A DNA stretch of 64,000 nt from Bacteroidota bacterium (GCA_016194975.1 JACQAM010000023.1:248001-312000), one strand, 5' to 3'. Positions 25,787-35,260 are shown, numbered from the stretch's first letter. Numbers and translations are program-made. Notes: generated by a model not told the origin, from the sequence alone.

Positions 25787-26551
25787 ATGAACCAGGATCA
25801 ACAAGGTGGTTTTGGAAATTATAATTACAATTATAATAATCCCTACCAGCCGCCATTCAATCCGCCGCCGAAAAAAAATAACCGTGCGATCATCTGGATC
25901 ACGTGCGGACTTATTTTCGCCGGACTTCTTGCATTGCTCATTGTGAACGTGATGAAAGCCGGGAAAAAATTCGGCGACAAGATCGGGCAGGCCACCACTT
26001 CCATTGACCAGATGATGGATTCGCTGAATGATAATTCCAACGATGAAAGTTACAAGGCAGCATACGCTGAGCTCGGGGATAATGCAGTGGACCGGAAGAT
26101 ACGCGCAAAACTCGACGAGCTGAAATCGGCAACAGAAGAGATCATAAAAAAAATAAAAACAATGCAGGAAGAATTCCATGATACATTGCATGATGCGCAG
26201 GCGAGTATCCTGAACATGGGCATTGCCAGAGAATTTTTTATTGAGAGCGGCAGAGCCACGCAGTTGAAAATCAATATTGAAAAATACCGTGACAACATGT
26301 GCTTGCTTGCCGATCCTTCGAACAATATTAATGCAAAAATGTGGCTCGACCTTGATAATGACAACAGCAAGGATCCTTTCAATCATTACAAAACCTGGGA
26401 AGAAAAAGAATTCCGCCAGGCGCCGACTGCTGCACTTGCAAATCTTGCGGGACTGAAATCGGAGATACACTCTTTTGAAGGAACGCTCATTAGCGAGTTG
26501 CAGAGTAAGATCCAGGGAAATTCGTTAAGCGATACAATGGGCGGACATTAA
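25787..26551 (+). CDS. GldM/PorM N-terminal-domain-like protein, copy 2
   Basis: A 254-residue paralogue of the preceding protein. It has an Asn/Tyr/Pro/Gln-rich tail (NYNYNYNNPYQPPFNPPPKK), one transmembrane helix (about 38-57), then a coiled-coil-like domain with REFFIESGRATQLKINIEKYRDNM and WEEKEFRQAPTAALANLAGLKSEIHSFEGTLISEL. These are the two landmarks of the GldM first domain, and clearer than in copy 1. Both copies stop after this domain. The tandem, close-spaced arrangement suggests they act together, possibly as a heteromeric membrane-periplasm connector. Inference from similarity by eye only. Confidence 0.65.
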   Translation: MNQDQQGGFGNYNYNYNNPYQPPFNPPPKKNNRAIIWITCGLIFAGLLALLIVNVMKAGKKFGDKIGQATTSIDQMMDSLNDNSNDESYKAAYAELGDNAVDRKIRAKLDELKSATEEIIKKIKTMQEEFHDTLHDAQASILNMGIAREFFIESGRATQLKINIEKYRDNMCLLADPSNNINAKMWLDLDNDNSKDPFNHYKTWEEKEFRQAPTAALANLAGLKSEIHSFEGTLISELQSKIQGNSLSDTMGGH

Positions 26552-26663
26552 CCTTTTTTCATCGCCTGAAATTCTCCGGCTATACCGGAGTTCCTGCAAT
26601 TTGCCGAATTATTTTTCCAACTCAGGATTTCATCCCGTATTTTCGCAACTCTAAAAAAAAAGT

Positions 26664-27887
26664 ATGAAAAAGATTTTTTCTCTCCTGCTCGTGCTTATGT
26701 GCGCGAACGCATACGCGCAAAAAGACCGGCATGATAAAGGTTCGATGAAACCTTATTCGAATCCTTTTTTCGCGCAGATCAAACAGAAACTGAATGACTA
26801 CAATTCCAAACCGGAAGAGCAGGACAAACGTTTCATGATGGATTATACCAATGTGGATATTCCGAAATCGATGAGCGAATTCAAAACTGTATTTGCAAAT
26901 CCATCCGTTTCCCAGGGCGCATCCAACACGTGCTGGTGTTTTTCTACGCTTTCATTTTATGAAGCAGAGATCAATCGCATTTCAAAACAAGACATCCGTC
27001 TTTCGGAATCTTATGTTGTGTATTGGGAATACGTGGAGAAGACAAAAGAATTTATCCGCACGCGCGGAACTTCTGCTTTCGGCGAAGGATCAGAATCAAA
27101 TGCAGTAACGCGCATGATGAAACAGTATGGAATTGTTCCGAATGACGCCTTCACCGGCATGAAACCCAACCAGCCGTTTTACGATCACCAGAAATTGTAT
27201 GATGAACTGAATACTTATTTACAAAATCTGAAAACAAGTGGAGCGTGGAATGAAGATGAAGCAGTGGCTACGGTGAAATCTATAATGAATTTTCAAATGG
27301 GTGAACCCCCGGCTGCTGTAACTATAAATGGAAAAACAATGTCGCCGCAGGCATACCTGAGCGATGTATGCAAATTAAATCCGGATGATTATTGCGAATT
27401 CATGTCGCTCATGCAATCGCCTTATTGGACAAAGGCAGAATATAATGTTCCGGACAACTGGTGGCATTCTACCGATTATTATAATGTTCCGCTCGACACG
27501 TGGATGGAAATAATTAAAACAGGTGTGAAGAACGGTTACAGCATGGCGCTCGGCGGTGATGTTTCCGAATCAGGAATGAATCCTTCGCTGGGTGTGGCGA
27601 TGGTTCCTTCTTATGATTGTCCGCACGAATACATTGACGAAAATGCGCGGCAACTCCGTTTCTCCAATGGAAGTACAACAGATGATCATGGAATTCATCT
27701 TATTGGTTATTGTGAAAAAACAAATGGAACCTGGTTCCTGATCAAAGACAGCGGAAGCAGTGCAAGAAATAATCCGCAGAATCCGGGTTACTATTATTAT
27801 CACGAAGATTATGTGAAATTAAAAATGATGACTTTCACTATTCATAAAGATGCGGTGAAAGATGTGTTGGCGAAGTTCACGAAGTAA
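26664..27887 (+). CDS. Secreted C1 (papain/bleomycin hydrolase-like) cysteine peptidase
   Basis: A 407-residue protein with signal peptide MKKIFSLLLVLMCANAYAQ. The active-site block SQGASNTCWCFSTLSFYEAE has Gln84 (oxyanion hole) and Cys90 (nucleophile). DDHGIHLIGYCEK holds the catalytic His. The position of the third residue reads WFLIKDSGSSARN, with Asp where papain-like enzymes usually have Asn (NSWG). It resembles aminopeptidase C/bleomycin hydrolase in size and insertions but is exported. A TATTTTCG box at 26638-26645 gives a short leader. Confidence 0.85.
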   Translation: MKKIFSLLLVLMCANAYAQKDRHDKGSMKPYSNPFFAQIKQKLNDYNSKPEEQDKRFMMDYTNVDIPKSMSEFKTVFANPSVSQGASNTCWCFSTLSFYEAEINRISKQDIRLSESYVVYWEYVEKTKEFIRTRGTSAFGEGSESNAVTRMMKQYGIVPNDAFTGMKPNQPFYDHQKLYDELNTYLQNLKTSGAWNEDEAVATVKSIMNFQMGEPPAAVTINGKTMSPQAYLSDVCKLNPDDYCEFMSLMQSPYWTKAEYNVPDNWWHSTDYYNVPLDTWMEIIKTGVKNGYSMALGGDVSESGMNPSLGVAMVPSYDCPHEYIDENARQLRFSNGSTTDDHGIHLIGYCEKTNGTWFLIKDSGSSARNNPQNPGYYYYHEDYVKLKMMTFTIHKDAVKDVLAKFTK

Positions 27888-27970
27888 TGCATAATGCATA
27901 ATGAAAATGTATAATGAAAATGGTTTGCCCTTGTGATTCAATATCCATTATGCATTATTCATTATGCATT
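27886..27970. repeat. Intergenic inverted microrepeat (AATGCATAATG words)
   Basis: AATGCATAATG (27886-27896) is perfectly complementary to CATTATGCATT at 27960-27970, with a further CATTATGCATT just before it and ATAATGAAAATG words between. It begins at the stop codon of the peptidase gene, as a terminator-like hairpin would. Confidence 0.7.
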
Positions 27971-27981
27971 ACCTTAGCTGC

Positions 27982-28512
27982 GTGAAGAAACTTTTCATCT
28001 TCTTAATAGTCTCTTTAGCGGTAGAATCCTGCTCCGATCACGGAAATATGGATGACCTGGACTGGATGGTGGGAAAATGGTCGGGCACTGATGTGAATGG
28101 ACTTGTGTTTCATGAGAACTGGGAACGCGGTGATAAAAAAAGTCTCACTGGATTCAGTTGTTCTATTTCTCCGGAAGGAGATACCGTTTTACATCAGCCG
28201 CTGAAGATCGATCTCGTTGAAAATGTTCCGTTTTATTTTGCAACACTTCCGAAAAGTAAAGAACCGGTTCTTTTCAAATTGATCGAGAGTGATGCGCATC
28301 ATGCGATATTCGAGAATAAGGAACATGATTTTCCGAAACGGATCACCTACGAGCTGGAAAAGAGCAACACGATGAAAGTTAAATTAGAAGGGATAGAAAA
28401 AGGCCATCCGAAAATCGAGACGCTGGAATTTGAACGCGATATTCCGGGAATGAATACACAACCGGGCGATTCACTGAAGAAAGACAACACACAGCATATT
28501 ATTATTCAGTAA
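27982..28512 (+). CDS. DUF6265-family lipoprotein
   Basis: A 176-residue protein. The chosen GTG start (27982) gives a clean lipoprotein signal (KKLFIFLIVSLAVESC), whereas the ATG at 27964 lies in the repeat and adds six unlikely residues. TACCTTAG (27970-27977) ends four bases before the GTG, as at other predicted leaderless genes here. The domain matches DUF6265: DLDWMVGKWSG, FHENWERGDKKSLTGFS, PVLFKLIESDAHHAIFENKEHDFPKRITYEL. Function unknown; the fold is probably a lipocalin-like barrel. Confidence 0.75.
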   Translation: MKKLFIFLIVSLAVESCSDHGNMDDLDWMVGKWSGTDVNGLVFHENWERGDKKSLTGFSCSISPEGDTVLHQPLKIDLVENVPFYFATLPKSKEPVLFKLIESDAHHAIFENKEHDFPKRITYELEKSNTMKVKLEGIEKGHPKIETLEFERDIPGMNTQPGDSLKKDNTQHIIIQ

Positions 28513-28619
28513 ATCCATCACACATTCCATCACAAAGGGAACGAATTGCGCCCTTCGACTTCGCTCAGGACGACATGCGAAAATGCGAATGACAACTGCC
28601 GCTGACAACTGATTCCAGT

Positions 28620-31007
28620 TCATTCTTCGCCAAAAATAATATTCCTTAGTTGTTCCAGCGTTGCAGGTTTCTCGGAGATCAATGCAGCATCATAACGCGT
28701 ATTACCATTCATTTTCTTTCCGTCGAGAAATGCATTTTCATTCACGTAAAATAATTTTCCTTTTTTATCGACGATCACCATCACATTTGTCCCGGTCTTA
28801 TTGTAAGTCACCAATGGTTTACCTCCTTTATCAGGAAAAAAGCTGGTGGCCGAATTCACATCGCGATCAATGAGATAAAGATTTGCAGTGGCAACCGTTG
28901 CCGAATCATTCACTTTAAAATCGGTACGCACATTCACCGGATCGGGAATATCGCCACAGTGATCACAATTGTAAATTCCGAATGAAGCGATGGAGAGTGA
29001 CTGGTACACTAATTCATTCTGCTGTGTTTGCGCATCGGCAACGCCATTCGGATAATTTCCATAAGGATAAAAAGCTGCATTGTTGCCCATGAGTTTTGGA
29101 AATTCATTTTTATAATAATCCATCCATCCCGCGAAATCAAAATTTGCTTCAGAATCATTCATCAGCCGTTTGCAATCCTTCCACGCATTGAGCGAATCCT
29201 GCGAAAGTTCTTTCAGGAGTCCTGCATTTCTTTTTCCCATTCGCTGGATAGAATGCGTCATGGAATTTTTTCTTTTATCGAGCGCGCGCGTGTACCTGCG
29301 GAACATGGAATTCTTCGAACGTTCATTGATCTCTTTCGGTCCGCTCTTCAACAGGTGAACGGGAACCACATTTATTTTCCTGAAACCTTTCGGTGTTTTC
29401 AATTCGAGAATAAATCCGTCGCCATCATCATAAATGCGCACATCATTTATCCCGGAACGTTTGCGGAAAAGATCTTTCATTTCTTTCGTCCGCAGGTTAT
29501 CAGTGGTCATCCATTTCACGCCGGCAAATGCACGCAACTCGGGATTGTTGTTATTGTGAGCAAGCATGCGTTCGAGATAAAAACACGTCGTTCCCTTGTG
29601 ATGATAATTTTTGTGAAGCCGGAAAACATTCTGCTGCGCAGTTTTTGTTTTAAAAAATCCGCGATACGTTCCTTTACGCTGGTCATAATAATAGTCGAGG
29701 TCATTGTATCGTGTGTCGAGATCGTTCGGATCGAATTGACGCGGCCTTTTTTTACTAAGCTCTTTCATTTTCGTGCAGAATTTCTGGACCGCTTCCGATG
29801 GTAACTGAACCGTAAGTGCATTGGAAGAATTATCCGATTCCACGCTTCCTGTATTTTCCTGGTACGTCCATCCGTTCTTTTCATCAAGACGGTAAAAATT
29901 GAAATTCCTTGCTGTATCAACGACAGCAAACTGCATCTGAACATTTTTTCCTGACGCGAGAAAAATTTCTTTTCCGTCCACACTTGCATTCATCTCGAAC
30001 ATTCCTGCACTTACAAAATGTCCTTTCTTTCCTGCGCTGTCGTAATTCATCGGAATTCCGCTGAGCATGATGTCGACCGGGTCACGGAATTCGCGGTAAT
30101 CAATCGTCACATCTCCTTTGACGGTATTTCCATTCGCATCCACAAAAGCGTTTTCCGGAATAATGATCTTCGTTCCTGAAGGATATTCTATTGTGCCGCC
30201 GGTAAGCGCATTCTCGGAATAAATATTTTTCACAACGTTCAGCCCCGGTATCGGTTCTTTTACAAGCGGATGAATTTTGTTCAGTGCGATCGGCCGGTGC
30301 GGAAGTTTCATTTCATTTCCGTCGAATGCCATTCCCTGCAGCATATCGCGCATGATGCCTGTATGCTCGTGTGTGAATGTTTCATCGTAACTGGAATATT
30401 TCAATTGCAATTTGCTGTCGCCGAATCCAAGTGAAATACTATCGCTTGCGATAAGAGAAGAAGGATCTTCATTGTTGATCTCATATCCATCGGCAAGCGA
30501 AATATCTTTATTGACCACCTCCACTTCCTTCAGGTTGCGGAGATAGCCGAATGAACGCGGAATGGATTGCAGCGAAGAAGTTTCATAATGAAATTTTTCA
30601 ATGGCGGGCATTCCTGCTACACTGCTGAAAAGATTTCCGGGATCCATTGTTTCGCAATTCACCACGTTCAGTTCTTTTACATTCGTGAGCATTTTTATTC
30701 CACCGGAAATATTTTTCACTTCACAATTCTCAATGGTAATGGAATGCACGCCGGGAAGAGCGGCAATGGCAATGATATCCTGCTCCAGTGTAATGGAATC
30801 ATTCACATTACTGATCACTACATTTTTCACATTGCTGAACTTCTGAAAATCTTTCATCAGAAATTTTGCATCGTTGGGATCGGCGCCAAGCTGAAGTGAA
30901 GTAACTGAAGGAGGATTTTTAAGCGCATTGCGCATATTCACCTGCGCGTACATGTGCATGCTCACGGAAAAAGTTCCGATGAAACTCAAAAGAAATAATT
31001 TTTTCAT
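28620..31007 (-). CDS. Large secreted protein with leucine-rich-repeat-like N-terminus
   Basis: A 795-residue protein with a signal peptide (MKKLFLLSFIGTFSVSMHMYAQ). Residues 30-170 show LRR-like periodicity (VTSLQLGADPND, VKNVVISNVNDS, VHSITIENCEVKNI, VKELNVVNCETM, LKEVEVVNKDI). A domain with GGTIEYPSGTKIIIPENAFVDANGNTVKGDVTIDYREF follows, a ZU5-like/beta-sandwich module seen in Bacteroidota surface proteins. Then come a basic, helical middle region and a C-terminal domain with CDHCG. No T9SS sorting domain is evident. Function unknown. It stands alone and is divergent from the sigma factor gene. Confidence 0.7.
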   Translation of the reverse strand: MKKLFLLSFIGTFSVSMHMYAQVNMRNALKNPPSVTSLQLGADPNDAKFLMKDFQKFSNVKNVVISNVNDSITLEQDIIAIAALPGVHSITIENCEVKNISGGIKMLTNVKELNVVNCETMDPGNLFSSVAGMPAIEKFHYETSSLQSIPRSFGYLRNLKEVEVVNKDISLADGYEINNEDPSSLIASDSISLGFGDSKLQLKYSSYDETFTHEHTGIMRDMLQGMAFDGNEMKLPHRPIALNKIHPLVKEPIPGLNVVKNIYSENALTGGTIEYPSGTKIIIPENAFVDANGNTVKGDVTIDYREFRDPVDIMLSGIPMNYDSAGKKGHFVSAGMFEMNASVDGKEIFLASGKNVQMQFAVVDTARNFNFYRLDEKNGWTYQENTGSVESDNSSNALTVQLPSEAVQKFCTKMKELSKKRPRQFDPNDLDTRYNDLDYYYDQRKGTYRGFFKTKTAQQNVFRLHKNYHHKGTTCFYLERMLAHNNNNPELRAFAGVKWMTTDNLRTKEMKDLFRKRSGINDVRIYDDGDGFILELKTPKGFRKINVVPVHLLKSGPKEINERSKNSMFRRYTRALDKRKNSMTHSIQRMGKRNAGLLKELSQDSLNAWKDCKRLMNDSEANFDFAGWMDYYKNEFPKLMGNNAAFYPYGNYPNGVADAQTQQNELVYQSLSIASFGIYNCDHCGDIPDPVNVRTDFKVNDSATVATANLYLIDRDVNSATSFFPDKGGKPLVTYNKTGTNVMVIVDKKGKLFYVNENAFLDGKKMNGNTRYDAALISEKPATLEQLRNIIFGEE

Positions 31008-31201
31008 GTCTTGGAATTTGACTTTATAACGATAGGACGGGAAAAGGATACAACCGTTGCTTCCGGCGCATCGGGTACGAATTACGAATGAGCGCTGATA
31101 TACTGATCACTGATTTTTAGCTGCTGCCGCTTACAAACTGCCTACTGCTTACTGTATCTTTTCCCCCATATTTGCATTAGGAATAAAAAACACCGGAAAA
31201 A

Positions 31202-31771
31202 TTGAACGAACATCACAAGACCGCAGAAGATCTGAAATCGGAACTGGAGGTGATAGAAGCCGCAAGGAAAGATCCTGCGCGATTCGGTGCGCTTTATGAA
31301 AAATATTACAAGCAGGTATTCGTGTTCATTTACAGGAGGACAGGCGATGAAGAAACAACAGCAGATATTGTATCCAACACTTTTCTCAAAGCAATGATCT
31401 CGTTACAGAAATATGTTTTCAAGGGCGTCCCATTTTCAGCATGGCTTTTCCGGATCGCGATCAACGAGATGAATATGTTTTTCCGGAAAACAGATCGTGA
31501 ACGGTTAGTGAGTCTTGATGTGAATGATCTCGGAAAAGTGATCGCAGAGAGCGGAGAAAGTGATAATGATGACAATCAGAAATTGCTCCTGCGTGCGCTG
31601 GCGAAATTGCCCGGAGAAGAAATGCAACTGATCGAATTGAGGTTTTTCGAAAAGCGTGCATTCGCAGAAGTGGGAGAAATACTCGGAATAACAGAGAACA
31701 ATGCGAAGGTGAGAACGTATCGCATCATTGATAAATTAAAATCAGTATTCATTAAAGCAGGTTCGCGCTGA
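31202..31771 (+). CDS. ECF-type RNA polymerase sigma factor
   Basis: A 189-residue sigma factor of the extracytoplasmic-function class. Region 2 is FGALYEKYYKQVFVFIYRRTGDEETTADIVSNTFLKAMISL with VPFSAWLFRIAINEM. Region 4 is LLRALAKLPGEEMQLIELRFFEKRAFAEVGEILGITENNAKVRTYRIIDKLKSVF. No ATG is available before region 2; TTG 31202 follows a CATATTTG box near 31167-31174 by about 27 bases and is the likely start. The next gene is a small single-span membrane protein, a position often held by a regulator of the sigma factor, but it has no recognised anti-sigma domain. Confidence 0.88.
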   Translation: MNEHHKTAEDLKSELEVIEAARKDPARFGALYEKYYKQVFVFIYRRTGDEETTADIVSNTFLKAMISLQKYVFKGVPFSAWLFRIAINEMNMFFRKTDRERLVSLDVNDLGKVIAESGESDNDDNQKLLLRALAKLPGEEMQLIELRFFEKRAFAEVGEILGITENNAKVRTYRIIDKLKSVFIKAGSR

Positions 31772-31787
31772 ATGCGCAACTACGAAC

Positions 31788-32078
31788 ATGGCCAACTATA
31801 AATTTCAACTCAATCCGAAGGAACCGCGCGAAGACATGATAGAACGTCATCGCGATTTCGGAAAGGTGCTCCACAATTACCAGAAGATGACGCACCCGCT
31901 TTACCGGACTCCTTTGTACCGTTACAGAAGCATCCTGCTCGGTGTGCTCATTGTTCTTACGCTCACGTGGATGATCGTGGAATTCGGCGGAAACCAACAG
32001 GAGAAAAAACACAGGGCAGATTCGATCCGGAAAAGTGATTCTATCGCGAAAGAAAAAACTCCAAACGCTAACCGATGA
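31788..32078 (+). CDS. Small single-span membrane protein next to a sigma factor
   Basis: A 96-residue protein with a cytosolic N-terminal half (residues 1-48, charged), one transmembrane helix (about 49-68, ILLGVLIVLTLTWMIVEFG) and a short Lys/Asp/Ser-rich exterior tail. Starting 16 bases after the ECF sigma gene, it may be co-transcribed with it and could tether or inhibit it, but no zinc-binding anti-sigma motif (HxxxCxxC) is present. Its end overlaps the end of the convergent response-regulator gene by 11 bases. Confidence 0.7.
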   Translation: MANYKFQLNPKEPREDMIERHRDFGKVLHNYQKMTHPLYRTPLYRYRSILLGVLIVLTLTWMIVEFGGNQQEKKHRADSIRKSDSIAKEKTPNANR

Positions 32079-32757
32079 AACGATAACCTACTCCGCGAAT
32101 AGAAAAGAAGTGACGTGGATCGCGTGGGTTCTTTTCAAAATATTTTCTGAAATTGAGAATGTAATTATCGATAGCGCGGCCGGTGGGTTGCGTATCGTCC
32201 TTCCATAAATTATCAAGGATCTCTTCTCTCGAAACCACTTCTCCTTTACGGCTGATGAGTAATTTCAACAACTCCACTTCTCTTTTTGTCAATTCAAATT
32301 TTCCATTCGGGCCTTTGCATTGGAAAGTGGTGAAATCAATTTCATTTTCGCCGAATGTTATCTGCGGCGGAAAATTCTGAATTTCTTTCCTGACTGAGCG
32401 GCGCAGAAGATTATTCACGCGCAATAAAAATTCTTCGAGTATAAAGGGCTTGGTCATGTAATCATCGGCCCCGAGTTTCAATCCATGCACACGATCTTCT
32501 CCTTCCATTTTTGCAGTGAGAAAAAGAACGGGAACGTCTGCATCTTTTTTACGGATCTCGCTGCAAATATCGAAACCATTTTTCAGCGGAAGCATCACAT
32601 CGAGAATGACGAGATCGAAATTGCCATCATTGAAAACCTTTATTGCACTATCTCCGTCAATGGCGGGCGTCACATTGTACCCCTCCATTTCGAGATTGAG
32701 CCGTATTGTTTTCAACAAATTGACTTCGTCTTCAACAATCAATACCTGCTTTTTCAT
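32068..32757 (-). CDS. OmpR/PhoB-type response regulator (orphan)
   Basis: A 229-residue regulator. The receiver domain (residues 1-120) has the acidic pair in VEDE, phospho-acceptor Asp53 (LVILDVMLP), Thr in FLTAK and Lys in MTKPF. The winged-helix output (about 130-229) has LTKREVELLKLL, REEILDNLWKDD, RAIDNYILNFRKYFEKNP and IRGVGYRF. ATG 32757 is used because the frame from 32832 adds 25 residues before the receiver. CAATTTTG (complement of 32762-32769) ends four bases before it. No histidine kinase is adjacent, and its gene end overlaps the convergent small membrane-protein gene. Confidence 0.92.
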   Translation of the reverse strand: MKKQVLIVEDEVNLLKTIRLNLEMEGYNVTPAIDGDSAIKVFNDGNFDLVILDVMLPLKNGFDICSEIRKKDADVPVLFLTAKMEGEDRVHGLKLGADDYMTKPFILEEFLLRVNNLLRRSVRKEIQNFPPQITFGENEIDFTTFQCKGPNGKFELTKREVELLKLLISRKGEVVSREEILDNLWKDDTQPTGRAIDNYILNFRKYFEKNPRDPRHFFSIRGVGYRFIG

Positions 32758-32969
32758 TCTACAAAATTGCAAAAAACAGCAATAAACAACACGATTGGCA
32801 AATAAATGAGCTGCATGACCTTTTTCAGACAATAGATTGGCGTTGAGGAATTTGGAATTTCACTTTTTTTTTATCAATTTTAACGCAGCCCTGCAACCAA
32901 ACAATCAACAAACTAATCATTCCTAACAGGCTAACCGGTTCATCCTACCGGTCCAAAAAACCAAAAAGC

Positions 32970-35243
32970 ATGAAAAAAAATTTATTTTCTGCGGTCTGTC
33001 TTTGTCTTGCATTCACTTACGGATTCTCCCAGACTCCGAAGATCAAGAACACGACAGGTATGAGCGCCACAACACTTGTAGAGCGCAACGCAAATGATCC
33101 GAACGATGTAAGTGGAAAATCAACCATCCGTTTCAATACGGATATTGTTTCTCCTGCACAAATGGATCAGATGAATCTTGATCGTTACCAGGCAATGGTA
33201 AATTCCAATCCGAATTACGACCAGGATCGAAACGCTTATGAGCAGGCCCTTCAGACTTATCTTGCGAACAACGCGAATAGTTATTCTGCGCAAATGACGA
33301 TCACCGTTCCTGTGGTGGTGCACGTAGTTTACAATGGCGCTGTTCAGAATATTTCCGACAACCAGGTGTTGTCGCAGATACAAGTAGTGAATGAAGATTA
33401 TGGCCGCACCAATTCTGATGTTAATACACATTGGTCGCAGGCGGCAAATACTACTATTCAATTCTGTCTTGCGCAGCGTACCCCGGCAGGAGCGGCAACG
33501 AATGGAATTGAGCGTCGTTCTACCACAACTGCATCATGGACAACCAATGATAATGTGAAACATTTTTCAAGCGGTGGACTCGACGCATGGGACCCTACCC
33601 GTTATATGAACATCTGGGTTTGCAATCTCGGAGCTGGTCTTCTTGGTTACGGAGAATTCCCTACAGGAACTGTAAGCAATACCATGGGAGTTGTAATTCT
33701 TTACTCTGCATTCGGAAGTAATTATACTTCTTACGGAACATTTGCCGACATCGCAAATCCTTATGATCGCGGCCGGACTGTAACGCACGAATTTTCTCAC
33801 TGTTTGAATCTTTATCACATCTGGGGCGATGACGGCGGTTCATGTTCAGGAAGCGACCAGTGCGCTGATACGCCGAACCAGGCAGATGCAACAACTACCT
33901 GCTTTACATTCCCACACACTGATGCATGCTCTGCTTCAAATCCCGGAATCATGTTCGAAAATTATATGGATTATTCTTACGATAACTGTTTGAATCTTTT
34001 CACAGCCGGGCAAAAAGCAAGAATGCTGGCTGTGCTTAGTACAACACCTTACAATGCACTCACCACTTCAAACGGATGCCAGTCTCCTGTTTCTGTTCCT
34101 CTTGACGCGGGAATAACTGCAATACTTTCTCCGGGAGCAACAGTTTGCGGATTGACATTCACACCATCCGTTACCATCAAAAACTTCGGAACATCTACAC
34201 TTACTTCAGCAGTGATCCATTACCAGATTGATGCGGCAACACCGGTAACTTACAACTGGTCCGGAAGTCTTGCAACGAATGCAACTGCAAACGTTACGCT
34301 TTCTTCTATGACAACTACAGCCGGCACACATACATTCACTTCGTGGACCACTGCGCCGAATGCAGGAGCAGATGGAAATACGGTGAACGATCAGACGAGT
34401 AGTAATTTCAATGTGATCGCGGGAGCAAATAATCTTCCGTACGCAGAAGGATTTGAATCTGCCACATGGCCGCCTGCAGGATGCACAATAAATAATCCTG
34501 ATGCCGGAACAACATGGGCAAGAACAACTGCTGCTGCTAAAACAGGAGTTGCTTCTGCATACATGGATGATTTCAATTACAATGCAGCAGGACAGATCGA
34601 CGAACTTGTTCTGCCGAACCTGAATCTTTCTTCGGCGCTTAATCCAACTATGACGTTCCAGGTGGCGTACCGCATGTACACGAATCCAACTTCCAATCCA
34701 AATTATACGGATACGCTTCGTGTAATGATCTCTACTGATTGTGGTGCCACATGGACACAACTGTACTTTAAGTATGGAGCAAATCTTACCACTGCAACTC
34801 CGAATTACAGCACAACACTGTTCGTTCCAACGGCTGCACAATGGAGATTGGAAACAATTTCTCTTACTCCGTATGCAGCGCAAACAAATGCCATGATCAA
34901 ATTCAAACACACCTGCGATTATGAAAACCAGATGTACATTGATGATGTAAATATCATGGCTGCATTGGGAATTAATGGAGTGCCGCTGAGCAGTCTCGTT
35001 AATTTCTTCCCGAATCCTTCGAATGACGGAATGATCAATATGAATCTTGCACTTGCACAGCAGGAGAATGTTGTGGTTACAGTGACTGATGCACTTGGTC
35101 AAACTGTAAAAGTTCAGGATCTCGGAAATACAATAGGCGGAACTTTCGGAGTCGATCTTTCTTCACAGTCAGACGGAATTTATTTCGTTACTGTTCAGGC
35201 AGGCGAAGAGAAAACCGTTCAGCGTATAGTGATCAGCCGATAA
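32970..35243 (+). CDS. M43-family zinc metalloprotease with T9SS sorting domain (long form)
   Basis: A 757-residue secreted protease: signal peptide (ends FSQ), propeptide-like region to about residue 100, then a pappalysin (M43) catalytic domain. Zinc ligands are in HEFSHCLNLYHIWGD (His273, Glu274, His277, His283), and the Met-turn is YMDYSYDNCLNLFT. After it come a CARDB/Ig-like module (LDAGITAILSPGATVCGLTFTPSVTIKNFG), a MAM/jelly-roll-like domain (YAEGFESATWPPAGCTINN) and a type A sorting domain (FFPNPSNDGMINM, ending TVQRIVISR). A shorter paralogue follows directly, so the pair arose by tandem duplication with domain gain or loss. A clear terminator lies after the stop. Confidence 0.92.
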   Translation: MKKNLFSAVCLCLAFTYGFSQTPKIKNTTGMSATTLVERNANDPNDVSGKSTIRFNTDIVSPAQMDQMNLDRYQAMVNSNPNYDQDRNAYEQALQTYLANNANSYSAQMTITVPVVVHVVYNGAVQNISDNQVLSQIQVVNEDYGRTNSDVNTHWSQAANTTIQFCLAQRTPAGAATNGIERRSTTTASWTTNDNVKHFSSGGLDAWDPTRYMNIWVCNLGAGLLGYGEFPTGTVSNTMGVVILYSAFGSNYTSYGTFADIANPYDRGRTVTHEFSHCLNLYHIWGDDGGSCSGSDQCADTPNQADATTTCFTFPHTDACSASNPGIMFENYMDYSYDNCLNLFTAGQKARMLAVLSTTPYNALTTSNGCQSPVSVPLDAGITAILSPGATVCGLTFTPSVTIKNFGTSTLTSAVIHYQIDAATPVTYNWSGSLATNATANVTLSSMTTTAGTHTFTSWTTAPNAGADGNTVNDQTSSNFNVIAGANNLPYAEGFESATWPPAGCTINNPDAGTTWARTTAAAKTGVASAYMDDFNYNAAGQIDELVLPNLNLSSALNPTMTFQVAYRMYTNPTSNPNYTDTLRVMISTDCGATWTQLYFKYGANLTTATPNYSTTLFVPTAAQWRLETISLTPYAAQTNAMIKFKHTCDYENQMYIDDVNIMAALGINGVPLSSLVNFFPNPSNDGMINMNLALAQQENVVVTVTDALGQTVKVQDLGNTIGGTFGVDLSSQSDGIYFVTVQAGEEKTVQRIVISR

Positions 35244-35260
35244 TCAGAATAAATCCTGAA

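Noticed and set aside
25676-26470. 264-codon minus-strand frame opposite the GldM-like genes
   Set aside because: It spans the junction of two clearly coding plus-strand genes and has shadow-like composition.
28551-28576. CCCTTCGACTTCGCTCAGGA as a functional site
   Set aside because: A common dispersed word in such genomes as far as I recall, but only one copy is seen here and it has no structure or position that suggests a role.
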